A stretch of DNA of 64,000 bases from an uncultured Anaerobiospirillum sp. (GTDB lineage Bacteria > Pseudomonadota > Gammaproteobacteria > Enterobacterales > Succinivibrionaceae), in assembly GCA_944389615.1 (NCBI GenBank), contig CALXNA010000001.1:1-64000 (forward strand), read 5' to 3'. Shown here in pieces: positions 40,298 through 48,230 of this stretch (the stretch's first letter is position 1; every line of letters starts with the position of its first letter). The notes below the pieces were generated by a model that was not told the origin of the DNA, searched no databases, and was given only the letters and a program-made list of their open reading frames with translations. The position numbers and the translations under genes were made by a program.

Positions 40298-40322
40298 AAA
40301 AAAGCCCAGCGCAAGGCTGGGC
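40298..40322 (-). terminator. Rho-independent terminator of rimO
   Basis: Minus-strand 7-bp stem GCCCAGC / GCTGGGC with a 5-base loop, followed by TTTTTT. It lies 30 bases after the rimO stop. Confidence 0.88.
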
Positions 40323-40352
40323 AGTTGGAAGCTTGGGGCGGCTGGGCGGAAC

Positions 40353-41708
40353 TTAGCGGCGGGCAAATGGGATATGGCTGACCGGGGTAATGTTCTCGAG
40401 GAACTTAGCCTGCATATCGTGCTCATCACTGGCCGTGACCTGAGCTAAGATCAGGTCGCCTTCCTTGACCTGAGCGCCGCTGGGCAGCTCATCGATGGTG
40501 ACGATACCGTCGATGTCCGGAGCTTCGTACTTGGTGCGGGCAATGAGGCCGCCCTCTTCGGTCACGGTGTCGACGAGCATCTCAAAGTTTTTACCGCGGC
40601 GAGAGGCGAGCTTTTGGGCCGAGATCTCCTCTTGGAGCTCCATTAAGATGCGGGCGCGCTCTTGGCGTACCTCCTCAGGAACGACGCCTTCGTAGGCGTT
40701 AGCTTGGGCGCCCTCGACGTCGGAGTATGGGAAGGTGCCGACGCGGTCGAGCTGGGCGGTCTGGACGAAGGTCAAGAGCTCCTTAAAGTCTTGCTCGGTC
40801 TCGCCCGGGAAGCCGGTGATGAAGTTGGAGCGAATGGTGAGATCAGGACAGAGCTCGCGCCACTTTAAGATGCGCTCTAAGGTGTGCTCGATGTTGCCCG
40901 GGCGCTTCATCAGCTTCAAGATGCGCTCGGAGGCATGCTGCAGCGGCACGTCGAGGTACGGCAGGATGATGCCCTCGTGCATGAAGGTGATGAGCTCATC
41001 GACCAGCTTGCTCGGGTAGACATAGTGCAGGCGGAACCATGGGCGTGGCGTGACCTTGCCTAAGGCTTCGCACAGGGTGAGCAGATTAGTGCCGTCTTTG
41101 AAATCAAAGCCATAGTCTGAGGAGTCTTGGGCAATGACCATGATCTCGCGCACGCCGCGGGCGACCAAGTCCTGCGCTTCGGCCACAATGTTGGCAATAG
41201 GGCGCGAACGCAGATTGCCGCGCAAATCCGGGATGATACAGAACGCACAGCGATGGCGGCAGCCTTCGGCGATCTTGAGGTAGCTGTAGTGTGGTGGGGT
41301 GAGCAGCACGCCCGAGCTTGGTACCGACTGGTGGGCAATGGCTGGGGGCTCGCCCACTAAGTCCTTGACCGCACGCAAGACAGTGGTGCGCTTGCCCGGG
41401 CCGATCACCGCGGCCACATCTGGGTACTCAGCTAAGACCTTCTCCTTCTCGGCGCCCAAGCAGCCCATGACGATGATGTTTTGGCAGGCTTGCTTGGCCT
41501 CGTAGATGGTGTCAAAGGATTCCTCGACCGCAGGCTCGATAAAGCCGCAAGTGTTGATCAGGACTACGTCAGCCTGACTAAAATCGTTCTCAATGGCATA
41601 GCCCTTGGCCATCAGCACCGAGATCAAGCGCTGCGAGTCGACCAGATTCTTCGGGCAGCCCAGTGAGACCACACCCACGTGCGGAATGCGATTAGCGTTG
41701 CGTGTCAT
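40353..41708 (-). CDS. rimO: Ribosomal protein S12 methylthiotransferase
   Basis: A radical-SAM enzyme of 451 residues that methylthiolates Asp89 of S12. The N-terminal MTTase domain has SLGCPKNLVDSQR, LINTCGFIEPAVEES and VMGCLGAEKE, giving three Cys for the auxiliary cluster. The radical-SAM motif is GCRHRCAFCIIPDLRG, and PYLDVPLQHASERILKLMKR is also typical. A TRAM domain ends the protein. The start at 41708 has GGAAGGG upstream. Confidence 0.95.
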   Translation of the reverse strand: MTRNANRIPHVGVVSLGCPKNLVDSQRLISVLMAKGYAIENDFSQADVVLINTCGFIEPAVEESFDTIYEAKQACQNIIVMGCLGAEKEKVLAEYPDVAAVIGPGKRTTVLRAVKDLVGEPPAIAHQSVPSSGVLLTPPHYSYLKIAEGCRHRCAFCIIPDLRGNLRSRPIANIVAEAQDLVARGVREIMVIAQDSSDYGFDFKDGTNLLTLCEALGKVTPRPWFRLHYVYPSKLVDELITFMHEGIILPYLDVPLQHASERILKLMKRPGNIEHTLERILKWRELCPDLTIRSNFITGFPGETEQDFKELLTFVQTAQLDRVGTFPYSDVEGAQANAYEGVVPEEVRQERARILMELQEEISAQKLASRRGKNFEMLVDTVTEEGGLIARTKYEAPDIDGIVTIDELPSGAQVKEGDLILAQVTASDEHDMQAKFLENITPVSHIPFARR

Positions 41709-41924
41709 CGAAAACCCTTCCAAGTAACAAGATCGGAGCGGGCCGTGCTGCGGGGTGCCGCCTTAGGCCCAAGACGCGTAATTTATCACACAAAATGGCG
41801 TCTCTGTCGCGTTTTTTGCGCAAGAGCGCGCAGAGCGCAAAGCCCGCGCAGCGCGCCCGGCCCCGGGCACCGCCTAGGCTGGGCGCCGGGGCATCCGTGC
41901 GGCTTGGTGCCGGGGGCGCGCAAC

Positions 41925-41959
41925 AAAAAGGCAGCGGTGCTGCGCACTGCTGCCTTTTT
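41925..41959. terminator. Bidirectional terminator downstream of ppaC
   Basis: A 16-bp stem with one mismatch around a TGC loop, flanked by five A on the left and five T on the right (AAAAAGGCAGC ... GCTGCCTTTTT), so it can work in both directions. It separates ppaC from rimO. Confidence 0.9.
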
Positions 41960-41978
41960 AGTGGGCTTTATGCCTTGC

Positions 41979-42899
41979 TTAGGCCTTGAAGGCTTGCTCT
42001 AAGAATGGAACTACCTGCTTCTTGCGGCTCATGACGCCTGGCAGCCAAATCTTATCGGAGACGGTGGCCTTTAAGGCACCGGCAACCTTATCAGCGTCGT
42101 CGGAGACTAATAACAGCTCCGAGCCCTCTTCCATGATGTCGGTTAAGACTAATAAAGCGCTGTGGCGGCCTTCGCCCTTAACCTTGGCTAACTCGTCCTT
42201 TAACTGAGCCTTGAGCTCTGGGGTGATGAGGTCTAAGGAGACTAACTCGAGCTGGCCGATGCCGACCTTGGAGCCGGACATGTCGAAGTCCTTGAAGTCA
42301 CGGAAGATGAGGTCACGTGGGGTGGCGCCGGCTAAGTTACTCTTAGCCTTGAACATCTCCATGCCTAAGGCTTGCAGATCGTCGATCCCGGCAATCTTGG
42401 CTAAGTCGTAAGCGGCCTGCTTGTCGAGGTCAGTGCAGGTTGGGCTCTTGAATAAGACCGTGTCCGAGAGGATAGCGCAGAGCATGGCACCGGCTAAGGC
42501 TGGGTTGATCTCAACCTTGTAGTAGTCGTGCAGCATCTTGATGACGGTGTTGGAGCAGCCGACCGGCCAAATAAAGCACTCAACTGGGCTATCGGAGGTG
42601 ACATCACCTAACTTGTGGTGATCGATGATGCCTAAGAGCTTGGCCTGAGCAAAGTCAGCTGGAGCCTGAGCTAAGTCCGAGTAGTCAACGAGGTAGACTT
42701 CTTGGCCTGCAACCGAGGTGACGACCTCAGGAGCTTGTAACTGGAAGCGCTCGAGGACAAAAGCGGTCTCAGGAGCAGGGGTGCCTTGAGCGACAGCCTT
42801 TACATCAAAACCACGACCACGGTATAAGTTGGTAGCAGCTAAAGCCGAAACGATGGAGTCAGTGTCAGGGTTCTTGTGACCCAATACTAAAGCGCTCAT
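41979..42899 (-). CDS. ppaC: Manganese-dependent inorganic pyrophosphatase (family II)
   Basis: A 306-residue DHH-family enzyme hydrolysing pyrophosphate. Metal-binding motifs are LGHKNPDTDSI, LVDYSDLAQ and the DHH block GIIDHHKLGDV; the DHHA2 C-terminal part ends PGVMSRKKQVVPFLEQAF. GAGGA lies six bases before the ATG at 42899. Family II enzymes are typical of Firmicutes and some anaerobic or marine gammaproteobacteria. Confidence 0.95.
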   Translation of the reverse strand: MSALVLGHKNPDTDSIVSALAATNLYRGRGFDVKAVAQGTPAPETAFVLERFQLQAPEVVTSVAGQEVYLVDYSDLAQAPADFAQAKLLGIIDHHKLGDVTSDSPVECFIWPVGCSNTVIKMLHDYYKVEINPALAGAMLCAILSDTVLFKSPTCTDLDKQAAYDLAKIAGIDDLQALGMEMFKAKSNLAGATPRDLIFRDFKDFDMSGSKVGIGQLELVSLDLITPELKAQLKDELAKVKGEGRHSALLVLTDIMEEGSELLLVSDDADKVAGALKATVSDKIWLPGVMSRKKQVVPFLEQAFKA

Positions 42900-43186
42900 G
42901 AAGATCCTCAACATGGGTAAGCCAAGTAAGGCTAGGTGGTGCTGCGCACCGTGACCGCGCGCTCTTGGCAACAAGGGTTTATCAGGACGTAAGGTCGCTC
43001 CTGATCGGCCTCGATTTTAGCACATCTCGCCGCACCCCGGTCAGGCTGCGCTGCGCCGCGGCCGCTCCGCGCTTACGCCGCGTCGGCTCTGCCGCGTTGT
43101 GGCGGCGCAGAGCCGAGCGTGGCCCACACTTTGCCTCAAGCTCCGCGTGCTATACTCACATGAGGTTGGTTGTCATAGGGTGGTTT
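42900..43186. other. Intergenic region between divergent ppaC and DotH-like gene
   Basis: 287 bp, GC-rich centre. It contains an extended -10, TGCTATACT (43148-43156), for the rightward gene. Nothing else is recognised. Confidence 0.5.
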
Positions 43187-43972
43187 ATGGCGCACTTTAG
43201 TCTTCTTGCTCAGCGCGGCCGGGCAAGTCTCAAGTTTGCTCTTATGAGCCTGCTTTGCTGCGGGACAGGGGCTTATGGCGATGTCATTGCGCCTGCGGCG
43301 CCGCCTGAGCTGTCGGATACCTTGACCGACTTTAGAACTAAAGAGCAGCTCTTAGAGCACACCTATATCGAAGGCAAGGCTGCGCCACAGTACTCGATGG
43401 AAGTGCCGACGGTGCCGGGCGATCTAGAGGCGCGCGTAATGCGCCTGAGCGCCACCTACCAAGCTGAGTATGAGGTGGCGGTGCCACGCCATGGCATTGC
43501 GGTGCTGCGCTTTTATGACCTCAATGGCCTACCGATGGAGATTGTCTCAACGCGCCTTGAAAACCAAGGCTTTAGCGCGCAGGTCTCAGCGGCCCCAAGT
43601 GAGCTCTTGATCCGCCAATTCCAAGGGGCCTCGGCCACCGGGCTGCAAGTGCGCCTTAAGGGCATCAACAAGAACTTCATCTTCATGCTCAAGCCCTTGG
43701 TGCTGGTCAATCAGCAAAGATCGGTGCGCACCTTGATTACGGCCATGACGGTCAACTACTACGTCGAAGGCGCCAACTACATCGAGCCTATCCCTTACAA
43801 ATTCGGCCAGCCTAATCCGCAAGCGCAAGCTTTGAACTTCGATGGGGTCAACCAAGACCAACTCGAAGCCGATTTGGTCAAGGCCGCGGCCGTGGTGCTG
43901 CCTTTGACCAAGCGTGAGCAAGAAGCGGCGCAGGACGTGCTCTTTGAGCTTGAGCAAAAGGATGCACAGTAA
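43187..43972 (+). CDS. Secreted DotH/IcmK-like protein
   Basis: A 261-residue exported protein with a signal peptide (basic start, hydrophobic ALMSLLCC, cut near AYG). The centre resembles DotH/IcmK (TraN), an outer-membrane core component of type IVB secretion systems: IAVLRFYDLNGLPMEIVS, then SELLIRQFQGASATGLQVRL and KGINKNFIFMLKPLVLV, in the order of the DotH block LVFLDSTGAPWPI ... NLAVRL.GL ... MLTLIP. It is shorter at the C-terminus than Legionella DotH. A lytic transglycosylase gene follows. No other secretion gene is in the window. The call rests on motif order by eye. The start at 43187 fits AGGGTGG and the promoter at 43148. Confidence 0.5.
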   Translation: MAHFSLLAQRGRASLKFALMSLLCCGTGAYGDVIAPAAPPELSDTLTDFRTKEQLLEHTYIEGKAAPQYSMEVPTVPGDLEARVMRLSATYQAEYEVAVPRHGIAVLRFYDLNGLPMEIVSTRLENQGFSAQVSAAPSELLIRQFQGASATGLQVRLKGINKNFIFMLKPLVLVNQQRSVRTLITAMTVNYYVEGANYIEPIPYKFGQPNPQAQALNFDGVNQDQLEADLVKAAAVVLPLTKREQEAAQDVLFELEQKDAQ

Positions 43973-43999
43973 CAGGATGCGCTGAAGCTGGGAGGTGCC

Positions 44000-44581
44000 A
44001 TGGGAAAGCTGTTAGCGTTGCTCGTAGCGTTGCTCGCCCTCGTGGTCGCAGGGCCTGCTGTGAGCGCTTCGATGTCGTGTGCAGTCGAGGGCCATTGGCG
44101 CGACGTCGCCTATCGCGAGGCGCCGATGAAGCAGTATGAGTCGCTCAAAAACTGCATTGCGTGGACGGCTTTCCAGTTTGAGCTGCCTGAGGAGCTCCTC
44201 TACTCAATCTTGTATGTCGAGCGCGGCCCCATCAACGGCAAGTGCGGCACCAACCGCAATGGCACCCAAGACTGCGGCCCGGCGCAGATCAACGATGTGC
44301 GCTTAAAGGAGCTCAAGCAGTTTGGTTTGAGCAAGGACGTGATCAAGTCCAAGCCCTGCCATAATATCTGGGCCATGGGCTACCTCATCCGCCGTGAGAT
44401 CGAAAAGGCCGATAACAACATCTGGGTCGGCGTAGGCAACTACCACTATCACTACAGCGTCAACGAGCAGGTGCACGACCGCTATGTCAATCGCATCCGC
44501 GCGGCGTGGCAAAAGCTCGTGACCTCGACCTATAACTACTGCATCGAAGACTCCGGCATCACCGAGAAGAGCGCAGATTAG
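44000..44581 (+). CDS. Lytic transglycosylase (SLT-like), secreted
   Basis: A 193-residue protein with a signal peptide (LLALLVALLALVVAGPAVSA). The SLT fold shows the catalytic Glu in YSILYVERGPINGK, the CGPAQINDVRL block matching the family G-x-x-Q-I-N, and VGNYHYHYS at the place of the A-Y-N-A-G motif. Six Cys suggest disulfides. Small transglycosylases of this kind open peptidoglycan for secretion or conjugation machines. The gene is 27 bases from the DotH-like gene, with GGGAGG before its ATG, so they probably form an operon. Confidence 0.8.
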   Translation: MGKLLALLVALLALVVAGPAVSASMSCAVEGHWRDVAYREAPMKQYESLKNCIAWTAFQFELPEELLYSILYVERGPINGKCGTNRNGTQDCGPAQINDVRLKELKQFGLSKDVIKSKPCHNIWAMGYLIRREIEKADNNIWVGVGNYHYHYSVNEQVHDRYVNRIRAAWQKLVTSTYNYCIEDSGITEKSAD

Positions 44582-44902
44582 AGCTGGGCGTGGAACATTG
44601 CGCGCGCCTGCTGCGCGCGTGCCACCTGTGGAACGAGCCTGCATGGAACATTTGGCCCCTATGCCAGTCCAACTAAACGTAATAGCAATAGCCTGTGATT
44701 GGCGCAGGGCGGCGGGCGGCAGCTGGGCGGCCGCGGGGCGGGCGCTAAAATTGCGGGCCGGTCACAGTATGGCAGCGCTTTGCGCCCGCGTGCGCGCGAT
44801 CGTGCTATGATTTTTCTAGAGGTGTGCAGGGCATTGCACGCGGCCTGCGCGGGCCCAGCCCTTCTGATTTGGTGCTATGCCGGTAACTCAAAGGAGTACT
44901 AG
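44582..44902. other. Intergenic region with uspE promoter
   Basis: 321 bp, very GC-rich. An extended -10, TGCTATGAT (44803-44811), precedes uspE by about 90 bases. No gene is seen. Confidence 0.5.
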
Positions 44903-45865
44903 GTGAGAAACTTCAAAAAAATCTTAGTGGTCATCGAGCCTAAGCAGATGCGTCAGGTCGCCTTAGAGCGAGCCATGGCCTTAGCCCGGGCGGCAACTAA
45001 GGGCTCACATCACATCATTGCCGTGTTGCCGGTAACTGAGCTCTCGCAGAATCTGATCTCCAAGCTCTCAGTCGAAAACGACGAAGCTATCAAGGCCGTC
45101 CAAACCAAGAACGAGAAGTGGCTCAAGGCCTACCTCGCGATCCATGCCATGGGCTTTGAGGTGGAGTCGCGCGTCTTGATCTCCAAGACCGTGGGCAAGG
45201 ACATCACCCACATGGCCCACGAAGAAGGTGTTGATCTCATCATCAAAGCGCACGAAGTGCACGGCATGCTCGATAGCGTGCTCTTTACGCCGCTGGATTG
45301 GCAGCTGCTGCGCCACGCCCCAGTGCCGGTGCTCATCGCCAAAGATCACATCTGGCATCCGACCGGCACCATCGCCATGGCCCTTGATCTCTCCGATCCT
45401 GAGGACACTGAACTGCGCATGCTCAATGTCCGTCTGCTGCGTGAGGCCCAAGAGCTCTGCCGCATCATGCACTGCGACTTGCACATCTTAAATGCCATCC
45501 CGCCGCTGTTACCTCCAGCTACCATCGACTTACCGGGCTTTACCCCAGATCTATTAGGTGATGCCGCCTTAAAGGAAGGCTGCAAGGCCGTGCTCTCCTT
45601 TGCCGCGCGCCACCGCATTCCAGCTGATTTCTGCCATATCCGCGAGGGACAGCCCGACGAGGTAATCCCGACCTTATGCGCCGAGCTCAACCCTACGGCC
45701 TTGTTTATAGGCACCTCCGCCCGTAAGGGCTTGGCGGTGGCCTTAGTGGGTAACATCTGCGAGCGCGTAGTCGAGGAGCTCGACTGCGATGTCGCGGTCA
45801 TCACGCCGAAGGCCGTGATCGAGCGTATCCCGATGGCCGCCGAAAGCGTCACCGGTTTACATTAA
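44903..45865 (+). CDS. uspE: Universal stress protein E
   Basis: A 320-residue protein with two tandem Usp domains, as in E. coli UspE (316 residues). Family segments are FKKILVVIEPKQMRQVALER at the start, DSVLFTPLDWQLLRHAPVPV mid-protein, and in domain 2 LFIGTSARKGLAVALVGN. The last is the glycine-rich nucleotide-site region, here with G-T-S-x-R-K-G-L. The GTG start is preceded by AAGGAG six bases away. Confidence 0.93.
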   Translation: MRNFKKILVVIEPKQMRQVALERAMALARAATKGSHHIIAVLPVTELSQNLISKLSVENDEAIKAVQTKNEKWLKAYLAIHAMGFEVESRVLISKTVGKDITHMAHEEGVDLIIKAHEVHGMLDSVLFTPLDWQLLRHAPVPVLIAKDHIWHPTGTIAMALDLSDPEDTELRMLNVRLLREAQELCRIMHCDLHILNAIPPLLPPATIDLPGFTPDLLGDAALKEGCKAVLSFAARHRIPADFCHIREGQPDEVIPTLCAELNPTALFIGTSARKGLAVALVGNICERVVEELDCDVAVITPKAVIERIPMAAESVTGLH

Positions 45866-45909
45866 TCGCTTAGCACCTCTTACCTGCGTGCCTCGACTTC
45901 GGGGGGTCT

Positions 45910-47139
45910 ATGAGAATTAACGTGCTTGCGCTGGCCGTAGTCGGTGCCTTGTTCACTTCAGCCTCGTTTGCGCTGGAGCCCAGCGCCCCCGTCGTGCCCG
46001 AAGCAGTCGTGCCCGAGTTCGGAGCGGCCGAGAGCGTAGCAGCTAAGGCCGGAGCAGCTGAGGCCGTGACTGCGCCTACCATGCCCGTAGCGGCCAGCGG
46101 GATTACGACCGTAGAGGCTACCGCCGATGCCCCCTTAGAGACTACTACGCCAACTGAGGCGGTGCCTGAAGCGCCATGGGGTACTGAGGCGCCATGGGGT
46201 ACTGAGGCGCCGACCGAGCTCTTTGCTGAGACCATGAGGCCCGTAGAGCCAGCAGCCGAGTCCGCGCTCGAGCCGCTGCCGCAAGGGCTGGTTTTCTTAA
46301 TGGCTGAAGCGCAGCGCGGCTCGGTGGATGCGCAGGTGCTGCTGGCGCGCGCGCTCGAGGTGGGGCCGCATAAAGACCTGAAGACGGCCTTTCATTGGTG
46401 GCAGCAAGCGGCGATTGCCCACGATCACCGCGCTGAGCTCGAGCTGTCGCATTACTTTGCCCAAGGCCGGGTCGTGGGCCAAGACCTCAATCAGGCCTTG
46501 TATTGGCTCGAGCGTTCCGCGCTCGGCGGCAATGCCTCGGCGCAGTTGCTGATGGCTCTAAATTACAAGGCAGGGCAGAGCTGTCCGAAGAGCCAAGAGC
46601 TCGCTGCTTACTGGTTTGAGCAGGCGGCCCTCTCGGGCAATGGCGTGGCGCAAGCCCAAATCGCCCAGTGCTATGAGCGAGGCATCGGCGTACCGCTCGA
46701 TCGGCAAAAGGCCTTCTACTGGCACCAATTTGCGGCCACCCATGATGCCAACATCGCCTCCAAGCTCTATGTGGGCCAAGCCCTCAAGGAAGCCTCAGGT
46801 GTCAGCCGCGACTATTATTATGCCTACAGCTGGCTCTCTGAGGCCGTGGCCGAAGGCGAGCCCCTCGCGCAAGTGCTTTTGGGCAATATGTACGCCCATG
46901 GCCAAGGCGTGGCCGAAGATGACACCATCGCCGTCAGCCTCTATCAACAGGCAGCAGCCAAGGACAATGCCATTGCCCAATACCAATTGGGCTTAGCCTT
47001 CTACACCGGCAAGGGTATCGCCCCAGATCGCTATCAGGCCAAGCTCTATATCGAGCGCGCCTGCCACCAAGGCATCAGCGACGCCTGCCGCTTTGCCTCA
47101 GCTGAGCTTGAGGACGCGCCGAGCCTGATCGCGCCTTAG
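45910..47139 (+). CDS. Secreted Sel1-like repeat protein
   Basis: A 409-residue protein with a signal peptide (VLALAVVGALFTSASFA). About 100 residues of Ala/Glu/Pro-rich linker follow, containing a tandem 18-bp duplication (APWGTE). Then come about seven Sel1/TPR-like repeats, each with an A-x-x-x-L-x-x-x-Y core, such as AQAQIAQCYERGIGVPLDRQ and AQVLLGNMYAHGQGVAEDD. Sel1 proteins act as scaffolds in the periplasm or in host interaction. The partner is unknown. GGGGGG precedes the ATG. Confidence 0.9.
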   Translation: MRINVLALAVVGALFTSASFALEPSAPVVPEAVVPEFGAAESVAAKAGAAEAVTAPTMPVAASGITTVEATADAPLETTTPTEAVPEAPWGTEAPWGTEAPTELFAETMRPVEPAAESALEPLPQGLVFLMAEAQRGSVDAQVLLARALEVGPHKDLKTAFHWWQQAAIAHDHRAELELSHYFAQGRVVGQDLNQALYWLERSALGGNASAQLLMALNYKAGQSCPKSQELAAYWFEQAALSGNGVAQAQIAQCYERGIGVPLDRQKAFYWHQFAATHDANIASKLYVGQALKEASGVSRDYYYAYSWLSEAVAEGEPLAQVLLGNMYAHGQGVAEDDTIAVSLYQQAAAKDNAIAQYQLGLAFYTGKGIAPDRYQAKLYIERACHQGISDACRFASAELEDAPSLIAP

Positions 47140-47240
47140 CGCAGGCCGCGGGCGCTGGCGACGCTTAAGCTGCTGGATGAGCACGCTTGCTGCTTGCTGC
47201 AGCTTGCTCGGACTGCTTGCTGCGGGCGGCTTGACCGCTG

Positions 47241-47249
47241 TGCTAAACT
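47241..47249 (+). promoter_or_regulatory. Possible extended -10 of ttcA
   Basis: TGCTAAACT resembles an extended -10. Transcription would begin near 47256, which makes an upstream ttcA start unlikely. Confidence 0.4.
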
Positions 47250-47326
47250 GAGGCGCCTTGACTAAGTTGGGAATATCTCTGCGCTTAGTTGGGAGCTTTG
47301 TTAGTTTCGTGCAGTGGGGAGTAGTG

Positions 47327-48199
47327 GTGCAAAACGACACGCAATTACCAGCTCAGGCCGATGAGTATGGCCGCAAGGTGAGCCCTTATTTCAACATCGA
47401 AGACAAGGCCGAGAAGTATCAGGCCGACAAGCTCTTCAAGCGCCTGCGCCGCAAGGTCGGCCATGCCATCGGCGACTACGGCATGATCGAGCCGAACGAT
47501 AAGATCATGGTATGCATCTCAGGGGGCAAGGACTCCTATGCCATGCTCGATCTGCTGCTTTCGATCAAGCGCTCAGCGCCCATTGCCTTTACCTTGATTC
47601 CGGTGCACATTGAGCCGGGCTTCCCTCACACCCCCGAGGGCGTGGTGGAGTCCCACTTAAAGAAGGTCGGGCTGGAGTATCACATCTTAAAGCGCCCGGT
47701 CTATGAGATTTCCAAGGCCAAGCTTGCCGAGGGCCAACGTATGTGCTCGATTTGCTCGCGCATGCGCCGCGGTTTCTTGTACTCGGCGGCGCGTGAGCTC
47801 GGTGCCAACAAGCTGGCCTTAGGCCATCACCGCGATGACATCTTGGCGACCTTCTTCTTGAACCTCTTTTACTCAGGCATCATGAAGACCATGCCGCCGC
47901 TGTTGCGCACCGACAAGGACGATCTGACCGTAATCCGGCCGCTTGCGTACTGCCGCGAGCGCGACCTGACGCAACTGGCTAAGCTCAAGAACTACCCAGT
48001 GCTGCCTAAGGGCCTGTGCGGCTATGGCGAAAACGAAGAGCGCGCGGCGATGCTGCGCATGATCCGCGCTTGGGAAAAGGAGCAGCCTAAGCGCCCGGAC
48101 ATCATCTTTAAGGCACTCAAGAACGTGGTGCCATCGCATCTGTTAGATCGCAATCTCTTTGACTTTAGCGCTATCTCGCAGGGCCCTAAGGTCAAGTAG
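47327..48199 (+). CDS. ttcA: tRNA 2-thiocytidine biosynthesis protein
   Basis: A 290-residue ATP- and Fe-S-dependent enzyme that thiolates cytidine 32 in tRNA. It has the PP-loop MVCISGGKDSYAMLDLLL, the CxxC motif MCSICSRMRRGFLY, LGHHRDDILATFFLNLFYSG, and the third cluster Cys in GLCGYGENEE, followed by VVPSHLLDRNLFDF. The GTG at 47327 is preferred because GGGGAG lies five bases upstream. Confidence 0.92.
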   Translation: MQNDTQLPAQADEYGRKVSPYFNIEDKAEKYQADKLFKRLRRKVGHAIGDYGMIEPNDKIMVCISGGKDSYAMLDLLLSIKRSAPIAFTLIPVHIEPGFPHTPEGVVESHLKKVGLEYHILKRPVYEISKAKLAEGQRMCSICSRMRRGFLYSAARELGANKLALGHHRDDILATFFLNLFYSGIMKTMPPLLRTDKDDLTVIRPLAYCRERDLTQLAKLKNYPVLPKGLCGYGENEERAAMLRMIRAWEKEQPKRPDIIFKALKNVVPSHLLDRNLFDFSAISQGPKVK

Positions 48200-48230
48200 G
48201 GCAACATGAGGCAGAAGAGAGGGTAGGGGC

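Noticed and set aside
42965..43186. N-terminal extension of the DotH-like protein
   Set aside because: The longer frame crosses the predicted promoter, is Arg-rich without a signal peptide, and the later ATG has a better ribosome site.
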